Source: Clostridiales bacterium
GTDB taxonomy: Bacteria; Bacillota; Clostridia; Oscillospirales; Oscillospiraceae
Assembly (NCBI GenBank): GCA_025757645.1
Contig: CP107216.1
Span: 2,201,001-2,265,000, forward strand
Length of the DNA stretch: 64,000 bases
Reading direction: 5' to 3'
Shown: piece by piece, positions 26,268 through 34,103 of the stretch
Position numbering within the stretch: the stretch's first letter is position 1
How the letters are laid out: each line of letters begins with the position of its first letter
The notes under the pieces: model-generated
The model's input: only the letters and a program-made list of their open reading frames with translations
The model's database searches: none
What the model was told of the DNA's origin: nothing
Translations under genes and position numbers: made by a program

Positions 26268-26960
26268 ATGCAGATACAGGATCAGCCTCACATCGGCGTG
26301 CTCGGCGCAGACCCGGCCGCCATCACACAGTTCCTGCGCCGCGTGCAGGCGCTAGGCGGAGAACACGCCGTCCTGCTGCCGCTGAGCCCGGCGGCCGTGC
26401 CGGACTGCGAACCGTATCTGTGCGGGGCGTCCACACAGCCGCCCCTGCCGAAGCTGCGCGCAGCGGCGGAGGTGCTGGCCGCCTCCGGCTGCACGGTCAT
26501 CGCCGCACCGGACAGCGCGGGCGTTTTCTGCGAGGAGATCACGGCGGCCGTCGGCATCCCGACACTCGGCGTCTCCGGGCCGGCGCTGCAGCAGCTCGTC
26601 GGCAAGCTGCTGCAGCGTGCGAGCGTGCTGTGCACACCCGGCGTGCGCGCCGCCAACGGCTACGGCATCGCCGCGCGGCGCTACGGACTCTACTGCAGCT
26701 ATCCCGACGCACCCGTGCAGGCGCTGCTCGGCTGCGTGCAGCCGGAGAAAGCGTGCAGCGAGCAGGTGCTGCGCTCGATCATCGAGCTGGAGCTGGCCCG
26801 CGGCAACGACAGCGTCGTGCTCGACAGCGCGCAGCTGTGCGCCGCGTTCGCGCACTTCGGCCTCGCCGCGCGCTACCCGCAGGCGGCCGACGGCATGGAG
26901 CTGCTGGCGCAGGCCGCGCTGCTGCACACTGCGGCGGCAGCCGACGCCCGCCGCGCATAA
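26268..26960 (+). CDS. Asp/Glu racemase-like protein lacking both catalytic cysteines
   Basis: A 230-residue protein that follows the aspartate/glutamate racemase plan: HIGVLGADPAAITQF at the start, AAEVLAASGCTVIAAP, IPTLGVSGPALQQLVGK, and VLCTPGVRAANGYGIAARRYGL. It ends with VVLDSAQLCAAF. Where active racemases have PCNTAH and LGCTE, this one has PDSAG and LDSAQ, so both catalytic cysteines are missing. It is either inactive and binding only, or uses other chemistry. ATG 26268 is 9 bases behind CAGGAG; longer in-frame starts overlap the terminator. Confidence 0.6.
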   Translation: MQIQDQPHIGVLGADPAAITQFLRRVQALGGEHAVLLPLSPAAVPDCEPYLCGASTQPPLPKLRAAAEVLAASGCTVIAAPDSAGVFCEEITAAVGIPTLGVSGPALQQLVGKLLQRASVLCTPGVRAANGYGIAARRYGLYCSYPDAPVQALLGCVQPEKACSEQVLRSIIELELARGNDSVVLDSAQLCAAFAHFGLAARYPQAADGMELLAQAALLHTAAAADARRA

Positions 26961-26981
26961 GATGCATAAGATAGGAAAAGA

Positions 26982-27007
26982 CGGCGCGCCCCGAACGGGG
27001 CGCGCCG
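26982..27007. terminator. Bidirectional terminator between convergent genes
   Basis: Twelve-base GC-rich arms CGGCGCGCCCCG and complement around AA. The minus strand continues TCTTTTCC, serving the lipoprotein gene. Confidence 0.8.
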
Positions 27008-27009
27008 CT

Positions 27010-27594
27010 TTATGATTCGCCGATCGTAAATATCTCCTGCGTATCGATGTGCCCGTCGTGATCCGTGCCCGGCGGATTGTCGGGCATGTCATAGACATAC
27101 GTCAGCCGCCCGCCGTCGAGCGTCAGGGACGTGACGGCATACGTATCGGTGTAGCTCACGGAAAACGCCCCGTCGCGCCAGACGACGCGCGTGCGCGTGA
27201 CGGTGTCCGCACCGTCCGCGAACCGCAGCGTGTGGCACAGCAGCCCGCCGTCGCGGCAGACCTCGTAGAGCGCGGCCTCGGCCGTCTGCCCCGCCGCGCG
27301 CGCATCCCAGAACGCCGTCACCGTCTCCGGGTGCGTGACCGGGTCGGCCGCGTCCACGTGCACGGCCGTGAGTCCTGCGTCCGAGAGCTGCGCCACCGCC
27401 TGCGCGATCTGCGCGTCCGTGAGATTGACGCCCGCACGCGTGCCGTCGCCGACCGCCTGCACGATGGCCTGATACCGCTGCGCCGCCGCGACGGCGGGGT
27501 CTGCCGCAGCTTCGGCCTGTGCCGCCGTCTTTTGCCCGCAGGCCGTCAGCAGCAGCGCCGCTGCGCACAACAGACCGCAGAAAATCCGTTTCAT
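27010..27594 (-). CDS. Lipoprotein, DUF6070-like
   Basis: A 194-residue lipoprotein. The start ATG 27594 follows GGGAGG by 7 bases, and the signal peptide ends in LLLTACGQ with lipidated Cys19. The mature part has RYQAIVQAVGDGTRAGVNLTDAQIAQAVAQL, then WDARAAGQTAEAALYEVCRDGGL and RTRVVWRDGAFSVSYTDTY. This pattern is common in clostridial lipoproteins grouped as DUF6070; function is unknown. It is convergent with the racemase-like gene and divergent from the glycine-riboswitch transcript. Confidence 0.6.
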   Translation of the reverse strand: MKRIFCGLLCAAALLLTACGQKTAAQAEAAADPAVAAAQRYQAIVQAVGDGTRAGVNLTDAQIAQAVAQLSDAGLTAVHVDAADPVTHPETVTAFWDARAAGQTAEAALYEVCRDGGLLCHTLRFADGADTVTRTRVVWRDGAFSVSYTDTYAVTSLTLDGGRLTYVYDMPDNPPGTDHDGHIDTQEIFTIGES

Positions 27595-27646
27595 GCGCGT
27601 ACCTCCCGTCATTTTCTGCAAACAGTGTACACGAAAAAATTCGGCA

Positions 27647-27674
27647 TTGCAAATTTCGCCGCATCTGCTATACT
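27647..27674 (+). promoter_or_regulatory. Promoter of the glycine-riboswitch transcript
   Basis: TTGCAA (27647-27652), 16-base spacer, TATACT (27669-27674) with TGC extension. The RNA would start about 20 bases before the first aptamer. Confidence 0.7.
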
Positions 27675-27700
27675 GTCGGAGATGGATGCCGTAAGATGCC

Positions 27701-27836
27701 GCCGGGAGAGCGCTGCGGCCGCCGAAGGAGTGACACTCTCAGGCAAAAGGACCGGTGGCTGACGGAGCTCTGGAGAGACGATTCCGCACCGAAGAAGCAA
27801 GGCCGCGCGGCCAATCTTTCAGGTAAAAGGACAGAG
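27701..27836 (+). promoter_or_regulatory. Tandem glycine riboswitch
   Basis: Two glycine aptamers in a row. The first has GGGAGAGCGC, CCGAAGGAG and TCTCAGGCAAAAGGACCG. The second has CTCTGGAGAG, CACCGAAGAAGCAAG and AATCTTTCAGGTAAAAGGACAG. These are the conserved cores of the gcvT-type motif. The second aptamer's closing end runs into the terminator hairpin that follows, which forms the expression platform. Confidence 0.95.
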
Positions 27837-27873
27837 TACACACCTGCACCACGGCAGGGGTGTACTCTTTTTT
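27833..27873 (+). terminator. Riboswitch-controlled terminator
   Basis: Fifteen-base arms starting AGAGTACAC with one mismatch, followed by TTTTTT. The first bases overlap the closing stem of aptamer 2, as expected for a switch that turns the gene on when glycine is bound. Confidence 0.85.
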
Positions 27874-27887
27874 CGGAGGTCATGACG

Positions 27888-28535
27888 ATGGAAACCTTCC
27901 TCTTTCTGCTCGAGCTGGCCGGGACGGTCGCGTTCGCCGTCAGCGGCGCGGTGCTCGGCATCGAAAAGCATATGGACATTTTCGGCGTGGGGCTGCTGGG
28001 CATCACGACGGCCGTCGGCGGCGGCATTCTGCGCGATCTCGTCGTGGGGCTGACGCCGCCGCGCGCATTTCAGGACCCGATCTATCTGCTCGTCGCGCTC
28101 GGCGTGTCGGTCGTGCTGTTTTTCCCGTTCGTGCGCCGGATCATCGGCCGCAGCAAGCGTGTGTTCGACGCGCTCATGCTCATCATGGACGCGGCCGGGC
28201 TCGGCATCTTCACGATCACGGGCATGAACACCGCCACCACGCTCGCCGGGTGCACCGACCCGCTGCTGCTGGTGTTTGTCGGCCTGCTGACCGGCACGGG
28301 CGGCGGCGTGCTGCGCGATATCCTCGCCGGGGATATGCCCTACATCCTGCGCAAGCACATCTACGCCAGCGCGTCCATCGCGGGCGGCATTCTCTATCTG
28401 CTGCTGCAGCAGGTCTGGCAGGGCGCGGGCGCGATCTTGACCAGCGTGGTCGTTGTCATCGTCATCCGCTGCGCCGCGGCGCACTTCGAGTGGAACCTGC
28501 CGCGCGCAAAAACCGTGTGGAAAAGCGACGAATGA
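27888..28535 (+). CDS. TRIC-type channel / putative glycine transporter (UPF0126)
   Basis: A 215-residue membrane protein with seven predicted helices in two repeats. Each repeat carries the glycine-rich loop: TAVGGGILRDLVVGLTPP and TGTGGGVLRDILAGDMP. This is the UPF0126/YicG family, listed as a glycine transporter and structurally related to TRIC cation channels. GGAGG lies 8 bases before ATG 27888. Control by a glycine riboswitch strongly supports a role in glycine movement, most likely export or equilibration when glycine is abundant. Confidence 0.88.
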   Translation: METFLFLLELAGTVAFAVSGAVLGIEKHMDIFGVGLLGITTAVGGGILRDLVVGLTPPRAFQDPIYLLVALGVSVVLFFPFVRRIIGRSKRVFDALMLIMDAAGLGIFTITGMNTATTLAGCTDPLLLVFVGLLTGTGGGVLRDILAGDMPYILRKHIYASASIAGGILYLLLQQVWQGAGAILTSVVVVIVIRCAAAHFEWNLPRAKTVWKSDE

Positions 28536-28581
28536 TGTGCTAGGATAAAGAAAAGAGTTCGCAAGACCGGAGGTCATGACC

Positions 28582-29736
28582 ATGGCAAACACCCCATCGC
28601 GCGTATGTCCGCTCGCAAAAAAGTGCGGCGGCTGCCAGCTGCAGAACCTGTCGTATGACGAGCAGCTGCATCTCAAACAGGCGACGGCCATCCGCCTGCT
28701 CGGCCGCTTCGGCCACGTGGAGGAGATCATCGGCATGAAAGATCCCTACCACTACCGCAACAAGGTGCAGGCCGCTTTCGGCGTCAATCGGCAGGGGCAG
28801 ATCATCTCGGGCGTGTACCAGTCGGCCTCGCACCGGATCGTGCCGGTCAGCGACTGCATGATCGAGGACACGGTCGCAGACCAGATCATTGTCACGATCC
28901 GCGGCCTGCTCAAGAGCTTCAAGATCCGTCCCTATGACGAGGAAACCGGCCGCGGCACGCTGCGGCACGTGCTCGTGCGGCGCGGCTGGCGCAGCGGGGA
29001 GATCCTCGTCGTGCTCGTGACGGCGCACGGCATGCTGCCCGGCAAGCGCAACTTCGTGCGCGCGCTGCTGCAGCGGCACCCGGACATCACGACCATCGTG
29101 CAGAACATCAACGCCGGGCAGACGAGCCTTGTGCTCGGGCCCCACAGCGAGGTGCTCTATGGGCCGGGCTATATCCGCGAGCAGCTCGGGGACTTCACGT
29201 TCCGCATCTCGCCGCGCGCGTTTTATCAGATCAACCCCGTGCAGACGGAGGTGCTCTACCGCACGGCGCTCGACTACGCCGGGCTGGCCGGCAAAGAGAC
29301 CGTCGTGGACGCCTACTGCGGCACCGGCACGATCGGCATCTTCGCCAGCCGGAACGCCGCGCGCGTAATCGGCGTGGAAAATAACCGCGACGCCGTGCGC
29401 GACGCGATCAGCAACGCGAAGGCAAACCGCGCGGACAACGTCCGCTTCTACACGGCCGACGCGAGCGACTTCCTGCAGGGCATGGCCAGGGCCGGTGAAC
29501 ACGCCGACGTCATCATCCTCGATCCCCCGCGCGCCGGCAGTGACGAGCGCTTTCTCGCCGCCGTGACGGCCGTCGGGCCGGAGCGGGTGGTGTACGTGTC
29601 GTGCAACCCGGAGACGCTCGCGCGCGACCTGGGCTATCTCACCCGGCACGGCTACCGCGTCACGCGCATCCAGCCGGTAGACATGTTCCCGCACACGGAG
29701 CATATCGAAACCGCCGTGGCATTGGTCAAAAGCTGA
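28582..29736 (+). CDS. 23S rRNA (uracil-C5)-methyltransferase, RlmD/RumA family
   Basis: A 384-residue SAM-dependent enzyme. The N-terminal cysteines (CPLAKKCGGCQLQ) and a later one form an Fe-S site. Catalytic blocks are FYQINPVQTEVLY, DAYCGTGTIGIF, LDPPRAGSD and VYVSCNPETLARDL with the catalytic cysteine. The usual N-terminal TRAM domain is missing, as in several clostridial members. GGAGG is 8 bases before ATG 28582; ATG 28576 is too close. The exact target uridine (747, 1939 or a tRNA site) cannot be told from sequence. Confidence 0.88.
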   Translation: MANTPSRVCPLAKKCGGCQLQNLSYDEQLHLKQATAIRLLGRFGHVEEIIGMKDPYHYRNKVQAAFGVNRQGQIISGVYQSASHRIVPVSDCMIEDTVADQIIVTIRGLLKSFKIRPYDEETGRGTLRHVLVRRGWRSGEILVVLVTAHGMLPGKRNFVRALLQRHPDITTIVQNINAGQTSLVLGPHSEVLYGPGYIREQLGDFTFRISPRAFYQINPVQTEVLYRTALDYAGLAGKETVVDAYCGTGTIGIFASRNAARVIGVENNRDAVRDAISNAKANRADNVRFYTADASDFLQGMARAGEHADVIILDPPRAGSDERFLAAVTAVGPERVVYVSCNPETLARDLGYLTRHGYRVTRIQPVDMFPHTEHIETAVALVKS

Positions 29737-29754
29737 CGAAACGTGAATGGAACA

Positions 29755-29785
29755 GCCACCGCAGCGCATCATGCGCTGCGGTGGC
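29755..29785. terminator. Bidirectional terminator
   Basis: Fourteen-base arms GCCACCGCAGCGCA and complement with a 3-base loop, between the convergent methyltransferase and LysR genes. Confidence 0.85.
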
Positions 29786-29807
29786 TTCCTTTTTGCTGGG
29801 TGTGGGG

Positions 29808-30710
29808 TCACGCGCCGCCGGTTTCTTCGGCGCAGGCGCGCAGCTCGCGGAAAATGGTCGTATAATCGGCGCGGAAATTGCTGTTTTTCGGAAACAGGAA
29901 CATAATGTCGTGCCGCAGCTCAAAGTCGCTCAGTTCGATCACGCCGAGCGCGCCCACCGCCTCCTCCTGGCGGATGGCCGCGCGGTAGAGAAACGACACG
30001 CCGTAGCCGCTTTTGAGCAGCGTCTTGATCGCGCCGATGTTGCCGATCTCGACCGTGCGGGCAAAATCCGCCGCCGCCAGGCCGTGCTCCTTCAGGTAAT
30101 ACTCCAGGATCACGCGCGTGCCCGAGCCCTCCTCGCGCAGCAGCAGCGGCTCGCCCAGCAGGTCCGTCAGCGGGCGGCCGCGGTAGCGCGCGGCCTTCTC
30201 CGGGTCTCCGGCGGCGACATACTCCTCCGTGCCGAAGACGAAAAAATCATACTCCGCCTTCGGAAAGTCACCCTCGACGACCGCAAAATCCAGCTCACCG
30301 GAATCGAGCTTGCTCAGTAGCACCTTCGTATCCGCCACCTGCATCTGAATGTGGCTGTCCGGGTGCAGGCGCAGAAACCGGCCGAGCGCCTCGTTGATCA
30401 TGAACTCCGCGACCGAGAGCGTCGCGCCGAACGAATAGTCGCGCGTGCCGGAGGCGGCCTGCTGCATGCGCTTTTGCAGGTGCTGCTCGTCGTGCTTCAT
30501 CGTCATCAGCGTGCGGCGCAGAATCTCCCCCGCCTCGGTCAGCTGCAGGCGCTTGCCGTTGTGCTGAAACAGCGCCGTACCATAAGCCTGCTCCAGATAG
30601 TGCATATGGTGCGAGACCGCGGGCTGCGTGATGTTGAGCTCACGCGCCGCCTTCGTAAAATTCATGTGCCGGCACACGGCCAGAAACGTCTCGACGCGAA
30701 AATCCAGCAT
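29808..30710 (-). CDS. LysR-family transcription regulator (CysL/YeiE-like)
   Basis: A 300-residue regulator. The N-terminal helix-turn-helix is FLAVCRHMNFTKAARELNITQPAVSHHMHYLE. The effector domain contains LREEGSGTRVILEYYLKE, a pattern seen in regulators of sulfur and nitrogen anion metabolism. ATG 30710 is 6 bases behind GAAAGAGGG. It is divergent from a YeiH-family gene, the same pairing as YeiE-YeiH and CysL-linked genes, so it most likely controls that transporter. Confidence 0.88.
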   Translation of the reverse strand: MLDFRVETFLAVCRHMNFTKAARELNITQPAVSHHMHYLEQAYGTALFQHNGKRLQLTEAGEILRRTLMTMKHDEQHLQKRMQQAASGTRDYSFGATLSVAEFMINEALGRFLRLHPDSHIQMQVADTKVLLSKLDSGELDFAVVEGDFPKAEYDFFVFGTEEYVAAGDPEKAARYRGRPLTDLLGEPLLLREEGSGTRVILEYYLKEHGLAAADFARTVEIGNIGAIKTLLKSGYGVSFLYRAAIRQEEAVGALGVIELSDFELRHDIMFLFPKNSNFRADYTTIFRELRACAEETGGA

Positions 30711-30742
30711 GGGCATCCCTCTTTCCTGTAGGTTTTCAGCTA

Positions 30743-30763
30743 ATGATAACACAAAATTATCAT
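30743..30763. promoter_or_regulatory. Likely LysR operator
   Basis: Perfect inverted repeat ATGATAA-N7-TTATCAT between the divergent LysR and YeiH genes, with a T-N11-A core. A second TGATAA half follows at 30764-30770. A -10-like TGCTATGAT for the yeiH gene is at 30802-30810. Confidence 0.6.
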
Positions 30764-30856
30764 TTGATAAATAGAAATCATTTTTCTTTATCGTTCAGGT
30801 GTGCTATGATGCTCTCTGCAAACAACGCATGGAGAGAAAGGAATCCTCGACCCACT

Positions 30857-31885
30857 ATGAACTTCATTCAGAAAAACTGGAAAGGCATCCTCGTGTGCCT
30901 CGTCATGGCCGTGCCCTGCTGGCTGCTCGGGCAGCGGTTTCCGATCGTCGGCGGCCCGGTGTTCGGCATCCTCGCCGGCATGATCGTCACGCTGCTCTGG
31001 CACGACAAGAGCGCGGCGCAGCCCGGCATCTCGTTCGTGTCGAAAAAGGTGCTGCAGTACGCCGTCATCCTGCTCGGCTTCGGCATGAACCTGTCCGTCA
31101 TCTGGCAGACCGGCAAGCAGTCGCTGCCGATCATCCTCGTGACGATCACGACGTCGCTCGTCGTGGCGTGGCTGCTGCACAAGCTGCTGCACATCCCCGG
31201 CAAGATCTCAACGCTCGTGGGTGTCGGCTCGTCGATCTGCGGCGGCTCGGCCGTCGCGGCGACCGCGTCCGTCATCGACGCGGACGATGAGGAAGTCGCG
31301 CAGGCGATCTCCGTCATTTTCTTCTTCAACATGCTCGCGGCCATCTTCTTCCCCGCTCTCGGCGCGCTGCTCGGCTTCTCGACCACGAACGGCGAGGCGT
31401 TCGGCATCTTCGCCGGCACGGCCATCAACGACACGTCGTCCGTCACGGCCGCGGCCTCCACGTGGGACTCGCTCTACGGGCTCGGCAGCCAGACGCTCGA
31501 CAAGGCCGTGACCGTCAAGCTCACGCGCACGCTCGCCATCATCCCGATCACGCTCGTGCTCGCCTTCGTGCGCACGAAGCGCGCCAAGACCGACGGTACG
31601 AAGGTGAATTTCAAGAAGATCTTCCCGATGTTCATCCTCTACTTCCTGCTCGCGTCCGTGATCACGACCATCTGCGTGAGCGCCGGCGTGTCGGCAAGCG
31701 TGTTCACCCCGCTCAAGACGCTCAGCAAGTTCCTGATCGTGATGGCCATGTGTGCCGTCGGCCTGAACACGAACATCGTCAAGCTCGTCAAAACCGGCGG
31801 CAAGCCGCTCATCATGGGCTTTTGCTGCTGGGTCGGCATCGCGGGCATGAGCCTGCTGATGCAGCACGTGCTCGGCATCTGGTAA
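30857..31885 (+). CDS. YeiH/UPF0324 family membrane protein (putative sulfate exporter)
   Basis: A 342-residue protein with about ten hydrophobic segments. Family blocks are VLQYAVILLGFGMNLS, GVGSSICGGSAVAATASVI, AISVIFFFNMLAAIFFPALG, IFAGTAINDTSSVTAAA and KFLIVMAMCAVGLNTN. The family is labelled putative sulfate exporter (PSE), though direct transport data are thin. ATG 30857 is chosen as the start of the conserved part. The ribosome site AAAGGA lies about 13 bases away, farther than usual, and longer starts at 30805/30808 overlap the promoter. Confidence 0.88.
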   Translation: MNFIQKNWKGILVCLVMAVPCWLLGQRFPIVGGPVFGILAGMIVTLLWHDKSAAQPGISFVSKKVLQYAVILLGFGMNLSVIWQTGKQSLPIILVTITTSLVVAWLLHKLLHIPGKISTLVGVGSSICGGSAVAATASVIDADDEEVAQAISVIFFFNMLAAIFFPALGALLGFSTTNGEAFGIFAGTAINDTSSVTAAASTWDSLYGLGSQTLDKAVTVKLTRTLAIIPITLVLAFVRTKRAKTDGTKVNFKKIFPMFILYFLLASVITTICVSAGVSASVFTPLKTLSKFLIVMAMCAVGLNTNIVKLVKTGGKPLIMGFCCWVGIAGMSLLMQHVLGIW

Positions 31886-31902
31886 GGCACGAACAAAAAC
31901 GG

Positions 31903-31930
31903 GCGGCAGCCGGAGCTATCCGGCTGCCGC
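31903..31930 (+). terminator. Terminator of the yeiH gene
   Basis: Twelve-base arms GCGGCAGCCGGA and complement with loop GCTA, followed by a short T run. Confidence 0.7.
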
Positions 31931-31933
31931 TTT

Positions 31934-32099
31934 GAGACTGTCAAAAAGTAATACTTTTTGACAAAGAGACTGCAGTCTGCTGCGCACAAATTCCACACTT
32001 GCAGCCTGAGCGGTATTTTCTCCGCCGCACATGTCGCCGGAGAAAATGATCGGACCTTCTTTCGCCGCTGCGGCGGCGAAACTCTACGAGGTTTTTGGA
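31934..32099 (+). repeat. Dispersed multi-hairpin repeat, copy A
   Basis: About 166 bases, nearly identical (inverted) to 48894-49083. It starts with a 23-base hairpin GTCAAAAAGTA/TACTTTTTGAC, then contains TTTTCTCCG-N13-CGGAGAAAA and TTTCGCCGC-TGCG-GCGGCGAAA hairpins. It ends with CTCTACGAGGTTTT. It sits directly behind a terminator and before the end of a convergent gene. Confidence 0.8.
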
Positions 32100-32107
32100 C
32101 AAGCTGT

Positions 32108-32140
32108 AGGCGGCGACCGGGGATGACCTGGCCGCCGCCT
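32108..32140 (-). terminator. Hairpin after the histidine kinase gene
   Basis: Arms AGGCGGC and GCCGCCT with additional internal pairs, just after the stop of the minus-strand kinase. There is no strong T-tract, so termination is uncertain. Confidence 0.4.
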
Positions 32141-32145
32141 GTGTT

Positions 32146-33288
32146 TTAGGATTCTTTGCCGTCGCGCGGCAGCGTCACGAGCATGACCGTTCCGTCCGCG
32201 CCGCTGCGCTCGATCTGCACCGTGCCGCCGTGCAGCGCGGCAATCTCCCACACAAGCGACAGACCGAGTCCGACGCCGCCGTGTGCCCGGCTGCGCGACT
32301 TGTCCACGCGGAAAAACGGCTGGAAAACGCTCTCCCGGTATGCCTCCGGGATGCCGGGACCGTGGTCACGGACGCGGATCTGTACATTCCCGTCCGCCTC
32401 GCTGACCGCGATGCGCACCGCCCCGTCCGGCCGGCCGTAACGGATGGCGTTTTCGGTCAGGTTGAACAGCAGCCGGTACAGCAGCGGGTCGCTGCCGGTG
32501 AGCACAGCGCCGCCGTCGGCCTCCAGCGCGATGCACTTGCTCTCTGCAAGCGGCGCGAGATCGGTGAAGATCTCCTCGATCATGGGCGCGAGCTCGACCC
32601 GGTCGTCACAGGGCACGGTGCGCAGCTCGCTCATCTCCAGCAGGATCTTCGTCATCTGCGCCATACGCTCCGTCTGCTCCTGCAGCAGGCTCAAAAACGC
32701 CGCCGTTTCGGGCGTGACGTCCGCGTGCTCGGCGGAAAACAGCTCAAGCTGCGCCTGCATCAGCGCAAGCGGCGTGCGCAGCTCGTGCGCAGCGTTGCCC
32801 GTAAACTGCCGCTGCGCCGTGAAGCCCGCGTCCAGGCGGTCGATCATGCCGTTGAACGAGCGGCTGAAGCGCTGAAACTCCGGCAGCACGTCCTCGCTGA
32901 CCTTGCACTGCGCCAGATTGCTCGGCTGAATGTTTTCCACCTGCGCTGCAAAACTGCGCAGCGGACGCAGCGCGCGGCCGCTGACAAAATACGCGAGCAC
33001 GCCGCCGATGAGCGTGACCGCCGCCGTGATGTACCAGTTCGTGACGCCGAAGGCCGCCTGCGCGCCGCTGATGATGATCGTCAGCTCGTCATCCGGCTGT
33101 TTGCTCTGCGGATCGAAGGCGTCGGGCGCACCGGATTCGATCTCGCCGTAAGCCGAGATGCCGCTGCCGATCGCATCCATATACCGCTTGCCGGAATAGC
33201 CGATCAGACAGTTCATGAGCACACACGTCACGCCGATCAGCGCCGCCGTCATCAGCGTGATGCGCCACTGCAGAGATAACCGCTTCAT
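32146..33288 (-). CDS. Sensor histidine kinase next to the CXXC redox genes
   Basis: A 380-residue kinase. It has a first membrane helix (ITLMTAALIGVTCVLMNCLIG), a short extracytoplasmic loop of about 50 residues and a second helix (WYITAAVTLIGGVLAYFVSG). The H-box is GNAAHELRTPLALMQ, the N-box NLTENAIRYG, G1 DHGPGIP and G2 GGVGLGLSL. The small sensor loop suggests it detects something in the membrane rather than a large ligand. It overlaps its response regulator by 4 bases. Confidence 0.92.
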   Translation of the reverse strand: MKRLSLQWRITLMTAALIGVTCVLMNCLIGYSGKRYMDAIGSGISAYGEIESGAPDAFDPQSKQPDDELTIIISGAQAAFGVTNWYITAAVTLIGGVLAYFVSGRALRPLRSFAAQVENIQPSNLAQCKVSEDVLPEFQRFSRSFNGMIDRLDAGFTAQRQFTGNAAHELRTPLALMQAQLELFSAEHADVTPETAAFLSLLQEQTERMAQMTKILLEMSELRTVPCDDRVELAPMIEEIFTDLAPLAESKCIALEADGGAVLTGSDPLLYRLLFNLTENAIRYGRPDGAVRIAVSEADGNVQIRVRDHGPGIPEAYRESVFQPFFRVDKSRSRAHGGVGLGLSLVWEIAALHGGTVQIERSGADGTVMLVTLPRDGKES

Positions 33289-33959
33289 GTCTGCGCCTCC
33301 ATAACATAGCCCTCGCCGATGCGGTTGCGGATGGGGTCATAGCCCAGGGCGGCGCGCAGCTTTTTCCGCAGTGCGGAGATATGCACGCGGATGGAGTTGC
33401 CGAAGCCGTCCGCCCCGCTGTCCCACACGTGCTCCAGCAGCTCCTCCTGACTGACCGGCCGCCCCTGATGCAGCAGCAGGTATTCGAGGATGCCCGTCTC
33501 CTTGCGCGTGAGCGACAGCGTCTCGCCGCGCACGGACGCCGTGCGCGCCTTGGTGTCAAACGACAGCTCGGCGCAGGTCAGGACCACGTCGCTCTGCGTA
33601 AAGCGGCGCAGTGTCAGGCTGCGGATGCGCGCCGCGAGCTCATCGAGGTGAAAGGGCTTGGTGAGATAGTCGTTCGCGCCCGCATCGAGTCCCGCCACCT
33701 TGTCGGCGACCTCGCAGCGCGCCGACAGGATCAGCACCTTGGTGTCGCGGTCACGCTCGCGCAGCGTCCGGAGCACCGTCATACCGTCCTCGCCGGGGAG
33801 GTTCAGATCCAGCACGACCAGATCAAAGCGCTCGACGGCGAGCATCTCCGCGGCGCTCTGCCCGTCATAGCAGCAGTCCACGCTGTAGGCAAGCCGCCGC
33901 AGACTGCGCGCGATCGTGTCGCAGAGCGCCTTTTCATCTTCCACAACCAAAATATGCAT
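33285..33959 (-). CDS. OmpR-family response regulator next to the CXXC redox genes
   Basis: A 224-residue regulator. The receiver has VEDEKALC, phosphoacceptor Asp in LVVLDLNLPGEDG, and ILSARC and YLTKPFH. The winged helix contains SLTRKETGILEYLLLH and NSIRVHISALRKKL. It is divergent from the CXXC / 4Fe-4S / TlpA operon with 144 bases between. A long palindrome in that gap is a candidate binding site. Confidence 0.93.
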   Translation of the reverse strand: MHILVVEDEKALCDTIARSLRRLAYSVDCCYDGQSAAEMLAVERFDLVVLDLNLPGEDGMTVLRTLRERDRDTKVLILSARCEVADKVAGLDAGANDYLTKPFHLDELAARIRSLTLRRFTQSDVVLTCAELSFDTKARTASVRGETLSLTRKETGILEYLLLHQGRPVSQEELLEHVWDSGADGFGNSIRVHISALRKKLRAALGYDPIRNRIGEGYVMEAQT

Positions 33960-34018
33960 ACCATTCTCCTCGTGCGTATTTACGAATGTCCGACTTTGTT
34001 ATATGATAACACAAAGGC

Positions 34019-34060
34019 ATAAAATCTCTGTTAAGTTTCCGTTCTTAACGAAGATTTTAT
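34019..34060. promoter_or_regulatory. 42-base interrupted palindrome in the divergent promoter region
   Basis: Left arm 34019-34035 (ATAAAATCTCTGTTAAG) and right arm 34044-34060 match at 15 of 17 positions, with an 8-base centre. It lies between the divergent response regulator and the CXXC gene and is AT-rich against a GC-rich background. It is likely an operator or shared control site. Confidence 0.6.
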
Positions 34061-34103
34061 CTGCGCCATGGTATCATGGGGCAAACAGAAGGGAGTGATC
34101 CGG

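Noticed and set aside
27685..27700. GATGCC-N4-GATGCC as a third response-regulator site
   Set aside because: Spacing is 10 rather than 11, the third repeat is missing and the bases form the start of the glycine riboswitch leader.
31958..32149. Repeat-internal ORF (TKRLQSAA...) as a small protein gene
   Set aside because: Between the two copies six of eight differing codons are non-synonymous and no ribosome site precedes it, so there is no sign of selection on a protein.
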